Positions 18,705 through 28,330 of a stretch of DNA of 64,000 nt are shown one piece after another. Under the pieces are notes generated by a model that worked only from the letters and a program-made list of their open reading frames with translations, searched no databases and had not been told where the DNA came from. A program made the position numbers and the translations under genes. The stretch lies in assembly GCF_017874575.1 (NCBI RefSeq), contig NZ_JAGGLU010000009.1, forward strand, positions 1 through 64,000, read 5' to 3'. The DNA is from Lactobacillus colini. Lineage in GTDB: Bacteria > Bacillota > Bacilli > Lactobacillales > Lactobacillaceae. Numbering within the stretch: position 1 is the first letter of the stretch; every line of letters begins with the position of its first letter.

Positions 18705-19874
18705 ATGAATAAGCAAGAATTACTTTCATCATATAAAGATATATTTGGTCAAGATGGGACTGACGTGTTCTTTTCACCGGGTAGAATTAATGTTATTGGT
18801 GAACATACCGATTATAATGGTGGGCATGTCTTTCCAGCGGCAATTAGCTTAGGAATCTATGGCGTATATGGCCCAAGAGAAGATAATCAAGTTAACCTCT
18901 ATTCTGGCAATATTGACGGTCCAATTGTGGAATTTGCTTTAGACGATAGTAGCGTTGAGAAGGGGAATCATTTTTGGACTAATTACTTTAAGGGAATGAT
19001 TACCTATCTTCGCCAGAGAGAAGACGGCAATAAGATCAATCATGGCTTTAATCTTTATATTAAGGCGACCCTGCCATCAGGTTCAGGACTATCTTCTAGT
19101 GCGGCGCTAGAGATGTTAATGGGGATTATCTTGAAGGAAGAATTCGAACTTGACGTTACCCGTCTAGAACTAGCTCGTTTGGGTCAGAAGACTGAGAATG
19201 AATTCGTTGGTCTAAATTCTGGTATCATGGATCAGTTCGCCTGCATTATGGGTAAGAAGGATAGTGCAATCTTCTTGGATTGCAACAGTATGGAGTATGA
19301 ATATAAGCCACTTAAGTTGGGCGATTATGAGATTATCATTATGTCTACTAATAAAGAACATACTCTAGCTGATTCTGCCTATAATGATCGTGTAGCTGAA
19401 TGCGGTAGAGCCTTGAAGAAGTTGCAACAAGGTCTTGATATTAAGGCTTTAGGTGAGATTGATGAGGATACTTTGGATGAATATTCTTACTTGATTAATG
19501 ATGAAGTAGAGTTAAAGCGTGCCCGTCATGCAGTCAGTGAGAATCAAAGGACAATTCGTGCAACTAAGGCAATGGAAGATAATGACTTAGAAAAGCTGGG
19601 TCGCTTAATCAATGCCTCTCATGTTTCACTTCATTATGATTATGAAGTAACTGGTCAAGAGCTTGATACTCTAGCAGAAACAGCTTGGAGGCAAGCTGGC
19701 GTATTAGGAGCTAGAATGATTGGTGGCGGCTTTGGCGGGAGCGCAATTGCCATTGTCAAAAAGAGTGAGGCAGATAAGTTTAAGGAGAATGTTGGTCAGG
19801 CTTATCGAGATATAGTTGGCTATGAAGCTAGCTTTTATGATGCAGAGATTGTTGATGGGACTAAGAGAATTTAG
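18705..19874 (+). CDS. galK: Galactokinase
   Basis: GalK phosphorylates galactose at C1 with ATP. The 389-aa GHMP kinase shows the galactokinase signature GRINVIGEHTDYNGG near residue 28, the ATP loop LPSGSGLSSSAALE, and the C-terminal motif GGGFGGSAIAIV. The start is supported by AATAGGAGAA. The galT start follows 12 bp after the stop, so the two are co-transcribed. Confidence 0.98.
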   Translation: MNKQELLSSYKDIFGQDGTDVFFSPGRINVIGEHTDYNGGHVFPAAISLGIYGVYGPREDNQVNLYSGNIDGPIVEFALDDSSVEKGNHFWTNYFKGMITYLRQREDGNKINHGFNLYIKATLPSGSGLSSSAALEMLMGIILKEEFELDVTRLELARLGQKTENEFVGLNSGIMDQFACIMGKKDSAIFLDCNSMEYEYKPLKLGDYEIIIMSTNKEHTLADSAYNDRVAECGRALKKLQQGLDIKALGEIDEDTLDEYSYLINDEVELKRARHAVSENQRTIRATKAMEDNDLEKLGRLINASHVSLHYDYEVTGQELDTLAETAWRQAGVLGARMIGGGFGGSAIAIVKKSEADKFKENVGQAYRDIVGYEASFYDAEIVDGTKRI

Positions 19875-19886
19875 GTAAATAGAGCT

Positions 19887-21347
19887 ATGAAAGTTATTGA
19901 AAAATTTACAAATCAAGTAATTGCTGGTGGTCGCTTTAAGCCGATGGATCGAGTATATGTAGCTAACCAGATTAAGGCATTAGTTGGCGATGAGGATCAA
20001 GAGGCAAGTGGTTCAACTGTTAAGCAACTAGTTCAGCTGGCTATTGATAATCATAAGATTAAGGATGACATTACTTCTAGAGAAATTTTAAACGATAAGC
20101 TCTATGACTTAGCTACACCAATCCCGTCACAAGTGAATGAAATCTTTTCTGAAAAAATGCAGAATTCTGCTCAAGAAGCAACTGACTGGTTTTATAAGTT
20201 GTGTGTAGATAATAATTATGTCAAAAAAGAAGCAATTGCAAAAAATGTTGTCTTTTCTGGTAAAGGAAAGCAGGGGCATAATTTAGAAATTACTATTAAC
20301 CTCTCTAAGCCTGAAAAGGACCCTAAAGCAATTGCAGCAGCTGCCCATGATACTGGAAAGAAATATCCTCAATGTGCCTTGTGTATTGAAAATGAAGGTT
20401 ATTTAGGCGACTATGGTAAGAATGCACGTAGTAATTTGAGAATTATTCGGATGAATATTGCTGGTCATCCTTGGGGCTTCCAATATTCGCCTTATGCTTA
20501 CTTCAATGAACATTGCATCTTCTTAGATACACTTCATGAACCAATGCACATTAATCAACAGACTCTAATTAACTTAGTCGAAATTGAGAAGATGTTGCCG
20601 GGATACTTTGTTGGTTCAAATGCGGACTTGCCAATTGTTGGCGGATCAATGTTAGCTCATGAACACTACCAAGGTGGACGCCATATCTTCCCAATGATGT
20701 CAGCTTCAATTAAGAAGAATATTGGGTTTAACTCTTATCCCAATGTTCAAGCAGGTATCGTAGATTGGCCGATGAGCGACTTACGCTTAATTAGTGAAGA
20801 CTCTTTAGATTTAATTGATTTAGGTAGTAAGATCATTAAGTTCTGGGATCACTATGATGATGCAGCATGTCAAATTAAGTCTTATGATGGTAAAATTCGC
20901 CACCATACAGTGACGCCAATTATGCACAGCGGTCGTGGAAAGTTTATCTTAGATTTGGTATTACGTGATAATAATACTAGTGATAAGTACCCATTAGGAA
21001 TATTCCACCCTCATAAAAAGCTATGGCACATCAAAAAAGAGAATATCGGCTTAATCGAAGTTATGGGTCGGGCTATCTTACCCGGCAGATTAAAGAATGA
21101 GCTTGAAGAAGTGAAGAAGTATTGGCTAGGCGAAGATAATAAGATAGCCGTAGCTCATAAAGCTTGGGCAGATGAAGTTAAAGCTCATGAAAATATCACT
21201 TCAGAAAATGTCGAGCAGGTAATGAAACAGAGCTTGGTAGACGTCTTTGAAGAAGTATTGCAAGATGCGGGAGTCTTTAAGAATAATCCTAACGGCGAAG
21301 AAGGCTGGCAGAGGTTTATTGATGCTCTAATCAAGTCGATTGCTTAA
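19887..21347 (+). CDS. galT: UTP--hexose-1-phosphate uridylyltransferase (class II GalT)
   Basis: GalT exchanges UMP between UDP-glucose and galactose-1-phosphate, between the GalK and GalE steps. The 486-aa length and the motifs NMAGHPWGFQYSPY-like (NIAGHPWGF) and LAHEHYQGGRHIFPM identify the class II form typical of Firmicutes rather than the HIT-type enzyme. The upstream ribosome-binding site is poor, so translation may be coupled to galK. A terminator follows. Confidence 0.96.
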   Translation: MKVIEKFTNQVIAGGRFKPMDRVYVANQIKALVGDEDQEASGSTVKQLVQLAIDNHKIKDDITSREILNDKLYDLATPIPSQVNEIFSEKMQNSAQEATDWFYKLCVDNNYVKKEAIAKNVVFSGKGKQGHNLEITINLSKPEKDPKAIAAAAHDTGKKYPQCALCIENEGYLGDYGKNARSNLRIIRMNIAGHPWGFQYSPYAYFNEHCIFLDTLHEPMHINQQTLINLVEIEKMLPGYFVGSNADLPIVGGSMLAHEHYQGGRHIFPMMSASIKKNIGFNSYPNVQAGIVDWPMSDLRLISEDSLDLIDLGSKIIKFWDHYDDAACQIKSYDGKIRHHTVTPIMHSGRGKFILDLVLRDNNTSDKYPLGIFHPHKKLWHIKKENIGLIEVMGRAILPGRLKNELEEVKKYWLGEDNKIAVAHKAWADEVKAHENITSENVEQVMKQSLVDVFEEVLQDAGVFKNNPNGEEGWQRFIDALIKSIA

Positions 21348-21371
21348 AGTTAAATTCTTAGATTATTGAAG

Positions 21372-21409
21372 AAATTCGTTAGTAGACAAGGCTAGCGAAT
21401 TTTTATTTT
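21372..21409 (+). terminator. galKT terminator
   Basis: AAATTCGTTAG pairs with CTAGCGAATTT (one G-T wobble), then a T-rich run. Confidence 0.8.
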
Positions 21410-21424
21410 ATGTGTCTAAAAAAA

Positions 21425-21456
21425 TTGTAGTGAATGCAACTAAGTGCTACACTTAG
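21425..21456 (+). promoter_or_regulatory. Nitroreductase promoter with palindromic operator
   Basis: TTGTAG and TACACT are 17 bp apart. CTAAGTG-CTA-CACTTAG (21440-21456) is a perfect 7+7 inverted repeat that covers the -10 box, so a dimeric repressor is likely. No regulator gene is adjacent. Confidence 0.6.
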
Positions 21457-21486
21457 CTTATTAATAGAATAAGGAAGGTAGAAAAC

Positions 21487-22245
21487 ATGATTCATAATAA
21501 AACTATTGATTCCCAGATTAATCATCGTTCAATTCGTGCCTTTAAAGACCAGCCTTTGACTAAAGAGCAACTGGAAACTCTATATACTGTAGCCCAACAT
21601 ACACCAACCAGTATGTTCATGCAGAACTTCTCAATCTTACATATAACTAATGAAGCTAAGAGAGCCAAGATTAGAGAATTATGTAACCAGCAATACGTTG
21701 GTGCTGAAGGAGATCTATTTATCTTCATTGCTGACTTATACCGTAATCAGCAAATTAGAAAGCAACTTGGTAAAGATGACGGTCGTGTTCATATGACTGA
21801 CATATTCTTCCAAGCAATGGAAGATACTATTTTAGCCTTTCAAAATGTAGCCAACGCTGTTGAGAGTATGGGCTTAGGCTATGTACCACTTGGTACGATT
21901 AATGACCACCCATTGAAGATGCTAGAAGAATTGGATTTACCTGAATTGACTTTCCCAGTTTTGGGGATGCAGGTAGGTATTCCTAATCAAGAACCTCAAC
22001 TTAAGCCTAGATTGCCGTTGAAGTTCACTTGTTTTGAAGAAGAATATAATAAAGATTTCAAGGTAGAAGACCTAGCCGATTACGATAAGATTGTGACGAC
22101 ATACTATGACTTACGTGATAGTAATCGCAGGATTGATTCATTTACCAAGCAGATAACGGGTCAGAAGTTAGATAAAGCTATAATTGATCGGGATCAACTA
22201 CCAGAAGAACTTCATCAGCAAGGATTATGCTTAGATTGGAAATAA
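21487..22245 (+). CDS. NADPH-dependent nitroreductase family protein (NfsA-like)
   Basis: This 252-aa flavoprotein starts with the FMN-contact motif HRSIRAF and continues with TPTSMFMQNFSI and GLGYVPLGTI, as in NfsA/FRP-type oxygen-insensitive nitroreductases. Such proteins reduce nitro compounds, quinones or flavins with NADPH. The gene is monocistronic with AAGGAAGG as ribosome-binding site, a palindrome over its promoter and a terminator after it. Confidence 0.9.
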   Translation: MIHNKTIDSQINHRSIRAFKDQPLTKEQLETLYTVAQHTPTSMFMQNFSILHITNEAKRAKIRELCNQQYVGAEGDLFIFIADLYRNQQIRKQLGKDDGRVHMTDIFFQAMEDTILAFQNVANAVESMGLGYVPLGTINDHPLKMLEELDLPELTFPVLGMQVGIPNQEPQLKPRLPLKFTCFEEEYNKDFKVEDLADYDKIVTTYYDLRDSNRRIDSFTKQITGQKLDKAIIDRDQLPEELHQQGLCLDWK

Positions 22246-22252
22246 TAAAATT

Positions 22253-22284
22253 GCAAGTTCCGTCGTTTGGGGCTTGCTTTTTTA
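22253..22284 (+). terminator. Nitroreductase terminator
   Basis: GCAAGTTCC pairs with GGGGCTTGC, followed by six T residues. Confidence 0.8.
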
Positions 22285-22354
22285 TTGAGCAAAATATTTT
22301 ACTTATTTAAAGTAAGAGATTATTATATAAATATCTCAGATAGAGGGTGAAGTT

Positions 22355-22492
22355 ATGGAAAAGCAAAATGTTAAAAAGAAGATTGAATTAATTACACCAT
22401 CTAGTCCATTGGATGCAGGTATGTGCGGACCTGATGGTTGCGTAATTAATTGGAATGAAGATAAAGATTTAGACAAGAAGAAGGAAAAATAA
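22355..22492 (+). CDS. 45-aa CGPDGC small protein
   Basis: This short gene begins MEKQNVKKKIEL and has two Cys residues in MCGPDGCVINW, with a highly charged C-terminus. It has a good ribosome-binding site (AGAGGGTGA), and its TAA is directly followed by the ATG of the FrnE-like gene, so translation of the two is coupled. The CxxxxC arrangement and the neighbour suggest a role in thiol chemistry or metal binding. That is inference; I know no assigned function. Confidence 0.7.
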   Translation: MEKQNVKKKIELITPSSPLDAGMCGPDGCVINWNEDKDLDKKKEK

Positions 22493-23137
22493 ATGGAGAT
22501 AACTTATTGGTCAGATTTCGCGTGTCCATTCTGTTATATTGGATCAACTCGGCTTAAAAGAGCCTTGAAAGACCTAGGAATGGAAGGTACAAAGTTAGAA
22601 TTTAAGAGCTTTCAACTAGATCCTGAAGCACCTGAAGAAACCAAAGATAAGTACCTTAACCACTTCACACACGGAATTAAGGAATTAGAACCGCGTGCTA
22701 AGAAGCAAATGACTAATATTGCCAACATGGCTAAAGAAGAAGGACTTGAATTCAATATTTTCGATGTGGTGCCAGTTAATACAATGTCTGCTCACCGCTT
22801 ATTTAAGCTGGCTGAGAATAAGTACAGTGCAGATGTTGCAGATAACTTAATTCATAGATTCTATCACATTTATTTCGTTGAAGGTAAGTCGATTGCTGAC
22901 AACCAAGTCTTAAAAGCTGCTGCACTTGCTAGTGGATTGAGTGAGACAGATATTGATGAAGTATTGACTTCTGACAAGTTCGAAGATGAGGTATTAGAAG
23001 ATAGGAAGGAATTGGAAGCATTTGGCGTTAATGGTGTGCCATTCTTCGTAATTAATAATAAATATGCGATCTCTGGCGCTCAACCTTATGATGTATTTAT
23101 TAATGCACTGAAGAAGATTAGTGCTGAAGAAAGTTAA
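22493..23137 (+). CDS. DsbA-family oxidoreductase (FrnE-like)
   Basis: This 214-aa thioredoxin-fold protein has the active site CPFC in YWSDFACPFCYIGSTRL at residues 11-14 and the cis-Pro segment GVNGVPFFVINNKYAISGAQ near the C-terminus. There is no signal peptide, so it acts in the cytoplasm, as FrnE-type proteins do. It is co-transcribed with the 45-aa CGPDGC protein, which may be its partner. Confidence 0.92.
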   Translation: MEITYWSDFACPFCYIGSTRLKRALKDLGMEGTKLEFKSFQLDPEAPEETKDKYLNHFTHGIKELEPRAKKQMTNIANMAKEEGLEFNIFDVVPVNTMSAHRLFKLAENKYSADVADNLIHRFYHIYFVEGKSIADNQVLKAAALASGLSETDIDEVLTSDKFEDEVLEDRKELEAFGVNGVPFFVINNKYAISGAQPYDVFINALKKISAEES

Positions 23138-23146
23138 GTGGTTAGC

Positions 23147-23176
23147 TTTACTTTTAAATATTCCCTTTGGTATAAT
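23147..23176 (+). promoter_or_regulatory. tRNA-Thr promoter (TTTACT-18-TATAAT)
   Basis: Both boxes are seen with an 18-bp spacer; transcription would start near 23183, just before the tRNA. Confidence 0.65.
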
Positions 23177-23193
23177 ATTACCGTTCAAGGGAT

Positions 23194-23266
23194 GCCGAGT
23201 TAGCTCAGTTGGTAGAGCGCTTCCCTCGTAAAGAAGAGGTCGCCAGTTCGATCCTGGCACGCGGCA
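23194..23266 (+). tRNA. tRNA-Thr (anticodon CGT)
   Basis: The 73-nt sequence folds as a cloverleaf: acceptor GCCGAGT with ACGCGGC, D stem GCTC/GAGC, anticodon loop CTCGTAA, and T arm GCCAG-TTCGATC-CTGGC. The anticodon CGT reads ACG. CCA is not encoded. A run of damaged genes follows. Confidence 0.95.
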
Positions 23267-23278
23267 TATATCATATTT

Positions 23279-23323
23279 AGCTGTTCTAGTGTTGTTTAAA
23301 GAGCATTAGGACAGCTTTTTTTT
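23279..23323 (+). terminator. tRNA-Thr terminator
   Basis: AGCTGTTCTAGTG pairs with CATTAGGACAGCT (two wobbles), followed by eight T residues. Confidence 0.85.
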
Positions 23324-23398
23324 GTGTTTGGGCGATTTAAAGGGCTTAATTGTTTTTGTATAATTAAGCTAGGACATTTTGCAAGATAGGTCATAGTT

Positions 23399-23993
23399 AT
23401 GAAAAGTAATTTTGAATTTTTGAATCAAGATGAAATGACATCTCAATATTATGCAAGAGCAAATGAAGCTGAAAAGGCATATGTCTTTAATGCATATGCT
23501 AGTGTTTTAACAAGTGTTAGGGCAACAGCTGAAAATATTGCTACGGATGTTGCTGATCAAAATTTTATTAATATTGATAATTTAACTTTTAACGAAGTAC
23601 TCAAAAAATTAAAATTAGGCGCCTATATTGATGATTACGCCTTGCAGCTCTTCTATGATATTAAAGGTGCTGGTAATGTTGCTGCTCATAGCTTAGAAGA
23701 GACTACTAACCAAGAAGCTCTTAAGGCTTTAAAGCAATTATATGCCTTAGCTGTTTGGTTCGTTAGGGCATATTATGATGAAAAGATGGATGCAACAAAG
23801 AGCCGAAGGCGCAAGAATTCCTTTACCAGACAACAACCACTGTTCCTAGTACCGCAGAAAGGAACTTAATTTATATTCAAACAGCTGATAATTCTTCTGG
23901 TAAGTTCCCAGCTTATGTCGGCAATCAAAAAGTTGGCAAAACTGGCGTTGGTGACTTAGCTGAGGATAATTATGAAGTACAAGCAATGGAATA
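23399..23993 (+). pseudogene. Remnant of a DUF4145 (HEPN-type) restriction/helicase protein, frameshifted
   Basis: The first frame (23399-23869) encodes 156 aa with a DUF4145/HEPN-type helical domain, including IKGAGNVAAHS. Near 23810 the coding signal moves to another frame, which reads TTVPSTAERNLIYIQTADNS and on to GDLAEDNYEVQAME before a stop at 23993. From memory this second part is typical of the segment after DUF4145 in DEAD/DEAH helicases of type I-like restriction systems. The helicase itself is missing, so the gene is frameshifted and truncated. Confidence 0.7.
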
Positions 23994-23999
23994 AAGAAG

Positions 24000-24691
24000 A
24001 TGACAGAAAAAATAATAAAATCAGCTGATCGCGTGAAAAATATCGGCGAAGTCTTTACTCCAAAGAAGACCGTAGACCTCATGCTAGATCAGCCTGAAAT
24101 AAAAGAAAAAGTTAATATCTTAGACGCTACTTTTCTTGAACCGTCTGCTGGTGAAGGTGTATTTTTAGTTGAAATATTAAAACACAAATTATCTGTAGCG
24201 GTAAGGCAAAGTAAAACTACTAAAGAAATGCAGAATAAGCATTGTCTAGCATTTATAGTATTGAACTGATGGAAGATAATGTTGAGATGTTGGTCATGAA
24301 TATGAATTCGACTTTTCAACAAGCATATTTCAAAAATTTTAACCCAAAAGACCAAAATACAAAGGTTCTTAAGAGTGCACAAGTAATTATTTTAGCAAAT
24401 AGGCTCAAGGGGATGCATTGACTCGTAAGACTAATACAGGTGATCCGATTATCTTTAGTGAATGGAAGCCAGTAGGCAAGACGAAAGTTCAACAAACTGA
24501 GTATACCTTTGATTCTATAATTGAAGGCGGAGAGTCTTCTGGAACTGTGCATCAAGCTGAGTAGTTAGATTTTTTTCGGATCCATACACTGAAGATGATG
24601 AACTAGAAAAGAAACAATATCTACTTGTTAAATGGGAAGATATATAAGCAATTTACGAATAGTACAGAAAGAACTTGGAGAGGTTGATTAG
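24000..24691 (+). pseudogene. Remnant of an N6-adenine DNA methyltransferase, several frameshifts
   Basis: The first frame encodes RVKNIGEVFTPKKTVDLMLD and FLEPSAGEGVFLVEIL, the SAM-binding start of type I/IIG-like methyltransferases. Near 24240 reading moves to a second frame (SSIYSIELMEDNVEMLV), and near 24410 to a third (GDALTRKTNTGDPIIFSEW, then EYTFDSIIEGG). A fragment (RIVQKELGEVD) ends at 24691, directly before the next ATG. The catalytic NPPY part is deleted. The gene cannot make a working enzyme. Confidence 0.8.
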
Positions 24692-26662
24692 ATGAAGGCG
24701 GATAGTGTACATTTATTTGAATTTCTAGGATTAGGAAAAACAATTTTTGAAATACCAGTTTTTCAAAGAAATTATGAGTGGGGAAAAGAACAGTGTATTC
24801 AACTTTTTAATGATTTAACTGTTGCTGCACAAACCGATACAGATCACTTTATTGGTGCAGTAGTGTATGTAACAGAATCTGGAAAAAAGTTGAGTCGAAT
24901 TTATCGTATAATTGATGGTCAGCAACGCTTAATGAGTTTGACACTTTTACTAAAAGCTATAGCTGATAAAGATAATAATGATAAGGATGAAATTGTTGAA
25001 GAATATTTAACTAATAAGTACGTTAATGATAATAATCATCTTAAATTAAAGCCTGTTGATCACGATATTCAAGCATTTAATGCAGTAATGAATGAAGATA
25101 TTGTTAATGAAGAACCTTCAAAAGTGATTGAAAATTACGAGTTATTTAAGAATTTAATTGATAAATCAAATCTCACTAGTAATCAACTTTTTGAAGCTAT
25201 GAACCATTTTAATATGGTTTATATTGAGTTAACTGATGAGAATACTGAAGAAAACCCACAAGTAATTTTTGAAAGTTTGAATTCTACGGGTGTATCACTA
25301 TCTCCATCAGATTTAGTTAGAAACTTTTTACTGATGAAATTAGATTCTGAGTCCCAAAACTATCTTTATAAAAAGTATTGGGGAAAAATAGAAAAAATGT
25401 TTTCAACTCAAACATTTACAGAATTTATTCGTCATTATCTAGTATTGAAAACTCATAAACTAATTAAGAAGAATAAAGTTTATGAAGATTATAAGTATTA
25501 TTATGTAGCTGAAAATTTAAGCTCAGAATCTGCATTGGCTGATTTGCATAAATTCGCAATCTATTATTATCAGTTGTTAAATTCAGAATCTAATGATGAT
25601 GATTTTAATCGAATTTTAGATCATATAAATATTATGGAAAGTAAGGTTGTTTTTCCATATTTAATGTTGCTAATGGATATGGTAGATAATGGTAATATTG
25701 GTCAGAATTCGGCTAATGAATTAGCTTATATCTTGGAAAATTACTTATTCAGATTAAAAGCTTGCAAATTTCCTTCTAATGGCTTAAATAAAATTGTTAT
25801 TGGCCTTTGTGATACTTCAAAAGAAGAAGGTAATTTAAAATTAAGATTGTTACGTTTACTAAAATCTAAATTCCCTACTGATAAACAAGTATATGAACAT
25901 TTGATGGAAGTAGATCTATATCATCAAAGAAATCATTTAGCTAAGTTAGCATTAATAATTCTTGAAGAAAATAGAACCAAAGAAACTGTAGATTTTGATA
26001 ATGCGCAAGTAGAACACATCTTGCCACAACGTTTAAATAATGAATGGAAACTTCAGGTGGCAAATGCAGAAAGAATTAAAAAACAATATGGTGGTACTTT
26101 GGGTAATTTAACTCTCACTAAGTACAATCAAGAAATGAGTAATAAGGTATTTAGTGAAAAAAGAGATTACTATCATGATTCCAATATTTCATTAACTCGT
26201 GAAGTTGCTAATGAGTATAGCAGTTGGGATAAAGATGAAATTATTGATCGTACAAGAAAGTTGACTAAAGAATTATTGGATATTTTTCCAATGCCAGACA
26301 TCAAGGATATTGATACTACTGAAGTAGATGGAGAATATTCAATTAGTGATTCAATTGATATAACAGGCAAAAAACCATCTCATATTAATATTAATGGTCA
26401 AGAATATTCTGTAAGTTCCTGGCGTCAGATGTTAATTACCTTCTTGAATAATATTTGGAATATAGATAGCTTAAACTTTGGTCGTATCAAAGAAAATGCT
26501 CAACTTAATAAAATACTGTTTAAAGCAAGGAGAGCACCTGTTAAATTAGATAACGGTATAACTATTGAAACTAATTTCTCTGCTACAGTAGTTTTGGCAA
26601 TTATTTCTAAAATTGCTGCAATTTGTGATTTAACCAATGAAGTTTCTTATACACTAAAGTAA
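24692..26662 (+). CDS. DUF262/DUF1524 protein, GmrSD-like (possible type IV restriction)
   Basis: This intact 656-aa protein has an N-terminal DUF262 domain (EIPVFQRNYEWG near residue 20, IIDGQQRLMSLTLLL near residue 75) and a DUF1524 HNH-type nuclease segment (VEHILPQRLNNEW near residue 437). This is the GmrS and GmrD layout fused in one chain. Fused proteins of this kind cut modified phage DNA using NTP hydrolysis in known cases. A C-terminal add-on (ININGQEYSVSSWRQML) follows. Its ATG directly abuts the stop of the methyltransferase remnant, so it was once part of that operon. Confidence 0.85.
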   Translation: MKADSVHLFEFLGLGKTIFEIPVFQRNYEWGKEQCIQLFNDLTVAAQTDTDHFIGAVVYVTESGKKLSRIYRIIDGQQRLMSLTLLLKAIADKDNNDKDEIVEEYLTNKYVNDNNHLKLKPVDHDIQAFNAVMNEDIVNEEPSKVIENYELFKNLIDKSNLTSNQLFEAMNHFNMVYIELTDENTEENPQVIFESLNSTGVSLSPSDLVRNFLLMKLDSESQNYLYKKYWGKIEKMFSTQTFTEFIRHYLVLKTHKLIKKNKVYEDYKYYYVAENLSSESALADLHKFAIYYYQLLNSESNDDDFNRILDHINIMESKVVFPYLMLLMDMVDNGNIGQNSANELAYILENYLFRLKACKFPSNGLNKIVIGLCDTSKEEGNLKLRLLRLLKSKFPTDKQVYEHLMEVDLYHQRNHLAKLALIILEENRTKETVDFDNAQVEHILPQRLNNEWKLQVANAERIKKQYGGTLGNLTLTKYNQEMSNKVFSEKRDYYHDSNISLTREVANEYSSWDKDEIIDRTRKLTKELLDIFPMPDIKDIDTTEVDGEYSISDSIDITGKKPSHININGQEYSVSSWRQMLITFLNNIWNIDSLNFGRIKENAQLNKILFKARRAPVKLDNGITIETNFSATVVLAIISKIAAICDLTNEVSYTLK

Positions 26663-26680
26663 TTAAGTATTACTAACCTT

Positions 26681-26732
26681 AATAACCTTTATTTATCTAA
26701 GATTTGTGAAGATAAGTAAAGGTTATTTTTTT
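26681..26732 (+). terminator. Terminator after the GmrSD-like gene
   Basis: AATAACCTTTA and TAAAGGTTATT form a long stem, extended by TTATC/GATAA, followed by T residues. Confidence 0.8.
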
Positions 26733-26849
26733 GCACAATTGTAAAGACATAGATCAATAACATTAAACTCCATATTGACATCATTTTTTATTGATGCAAA
26801 ATGAAAAAAACTAAGAAATATTATTTTTTTATTATTGGATGTGAAATAA

Positions 26850-26969
26850 ATAAATAATAACAACTTAAATTTCAAACAATTACAAGCATTATCAAAGAAT
26901 ACTGAGAGAATTAGCATTCTAGAGGTTGATGATATTATTGAGTGGGTAAAGAATTCGAATGAAGACTAA
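26850..26969 (+). pseudogene. Start-less 5' fragment overlapping the next gene
   Basis: About 37 codons are open here, including LQALSKNTERISILEVDDII and ending EWVKNSNED at a TAA that overlaps the next ATG. A stop lies just upstream, and no start codon is visible. It looks like the 3' end of a partner gene of the 109-aa protein. Confidence 0.35.
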
Positions 26970-27288
26970 GGAAGATTTTAATATTTATTGTATTGAGATT
27001 AATGAAATGAAATCATCGCCAGTTCTAGTATTGGAAGATGATGGGCTAAATGTGTATTTCTATAAATTCATAACAGATTACTTTAATAAGACCCTTAGAA
27101 CTAAGCAGCAATGCCACTTAGTCAAAGATAGGAAGGGAGCCAGTCTAAAGCAACTTTTCTGGATTGACTTAGGTGTGATTTATAAGATGCCTAAGGAACA
27201 CATAAAGCTCTCGCTGCTTGGTTCTTTAAGTTCTACTGACCAGCTAAAGCTTATTAAATTTAAGCACGAACTAAATCGATATCGATAG
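26959..27288 (+). CDS. Hypothetical 109-aa protein, possibly toxin-like
   Basis: I do not recognise this family. The protein is soluble and basic. Its second half (GVIYKMPKEHIKLSLLGSLS followed by TDQLKLIKF) is reminiscent of the C-terminus of MazF/PemK-type toxins, where a short basic strand leads to a helix, but the similarity is weak. The start overlaps the end of a small fragment frame, as in toxin-antitoxin pairs. It lies inside the decayed island and could itself be a remnant. Confidence 0.45.
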   Translation: MKTKEDFNIYCIEINEMKSSPVLVLEDDGLNVYFYKFITDYFNKTLRTKQQCHLVKDRKGASLKQLFWIDLGVIYKMPKEHIKLSLLGSLSSTDQLKLIKFKHELNRYR

Positions 27289-27316
27289 GAGGGGAATCTT
27301 TTTAAAGGATTGTAGA

Positions 27317-28321
27317 ATGAAAAAATATATATTATGTCTTATCAATATTAACGAGCATTGCCGTAGTAATATGGGATGGCACTATCTATATTTTCATGCA
27401 TAAGGTTGGTTATAGCTATGGTCAGATAAACTTGTTTTTATCTATTTTTTGGATAATTACATTTTTTGCTGAGATTCCTTCTGGTTACATCGCTGATCAT
27501 GTTGGCTATTTAAAGACCTTAAGTATATCTGGCTTCATTTAGAGTGCTGGGCTTAGTAATATTAGCCTTAAGTTCTAAGAACTTGCTTGTTTTAGTATTG
27601 AGTGGGGTATTTACTGCCTTAGGTGATTCATTGCAGTCGGGTACGTTAACATCTTGGTTATCAAACCGTGCCAAGTCGGAGAATGACATGGATAGCTTGA
27701 ATCATATCTACTCAACTTTAGGAATGATTACCAGTCCATTAAATATGTTGGTTGGCTTTTTAGGAGCTAACGTGTTAGCTAATATTAGTCTTAATTTGCC
27801 GATAATTATTGGGGCCGTGTTGTTCATTATTAGTGGTGCACTGTCATTGTTCTTAATTAAATATGATGACTATAATAAGAACTCTCAGCCACCTAAGTTT
27901 GATATTATAGACGATTTCAAAAATATTAAACAAAATGATTCTAATGCCCTAAGACTAATTGTAATTTTCATACCGGTAATTATGATTTCGGTAGCTCCGT
28001 TAATCAATAGAAATTGTTTTTTAACATGGTCAAAAAATAATGACAGGTTACATTGTGGTGTTGATAGGTATTGTTGGGATGCTAGCCTCATATATACCGG
28101 CGCTTGATTAATAAGGTAAAGAGCGAAATGAGACAACCCGAGCTACTATCATATCAATTTATAATGCTGTTGAAGCTGGGGTTACTGTAGTTGTGTTAGG
28201 ATTAAACGGTTATATAGCAGATCGTTACGGCTTGGGAACTGCCTGGATGGTATTAGCGATATTGGGATTAATCTGTTTTGCATTCATTCTAAGCTTAAAC
28301 AAGTGGAAAGCAATTAAATAA
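27317..28321 (+). pseudogene. MFS transporter, broken by stops and frameshifts
   Basis: Segments of a 12-helix major facilitator protein run through this region in changing frames. An N-terminal part includes FAEIPSGYIADHVGYLKTL and hits a TAG near 27540. A middle part (27544 to about 28040) includes LSGVFTALGDSLQSGTL. A C-terminal part includes AVEAGVTVVVLGLNGYIADR and ends KWKAIK at 28321. At least three lesions are needed to explain this, so the gene is dead. The drug or substrate is unknown. Confidence 0.85.
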
Positions 28322-28330
28322 TAAACGTTA

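Noticed and set aside
24000-24691. Programmed frameshifting in the methyltransferase
   Set aside because: At least two shifts and a deletion of the catalytic region are needed, and no slippery site with a pseudoknot is evident. Decay explains it.
26723-26917. 64-aa minus-strand frame
   Set aside because: It overlaps the GmrSD terminator, has low-complexity content, and no ribosome-binding site is visible.
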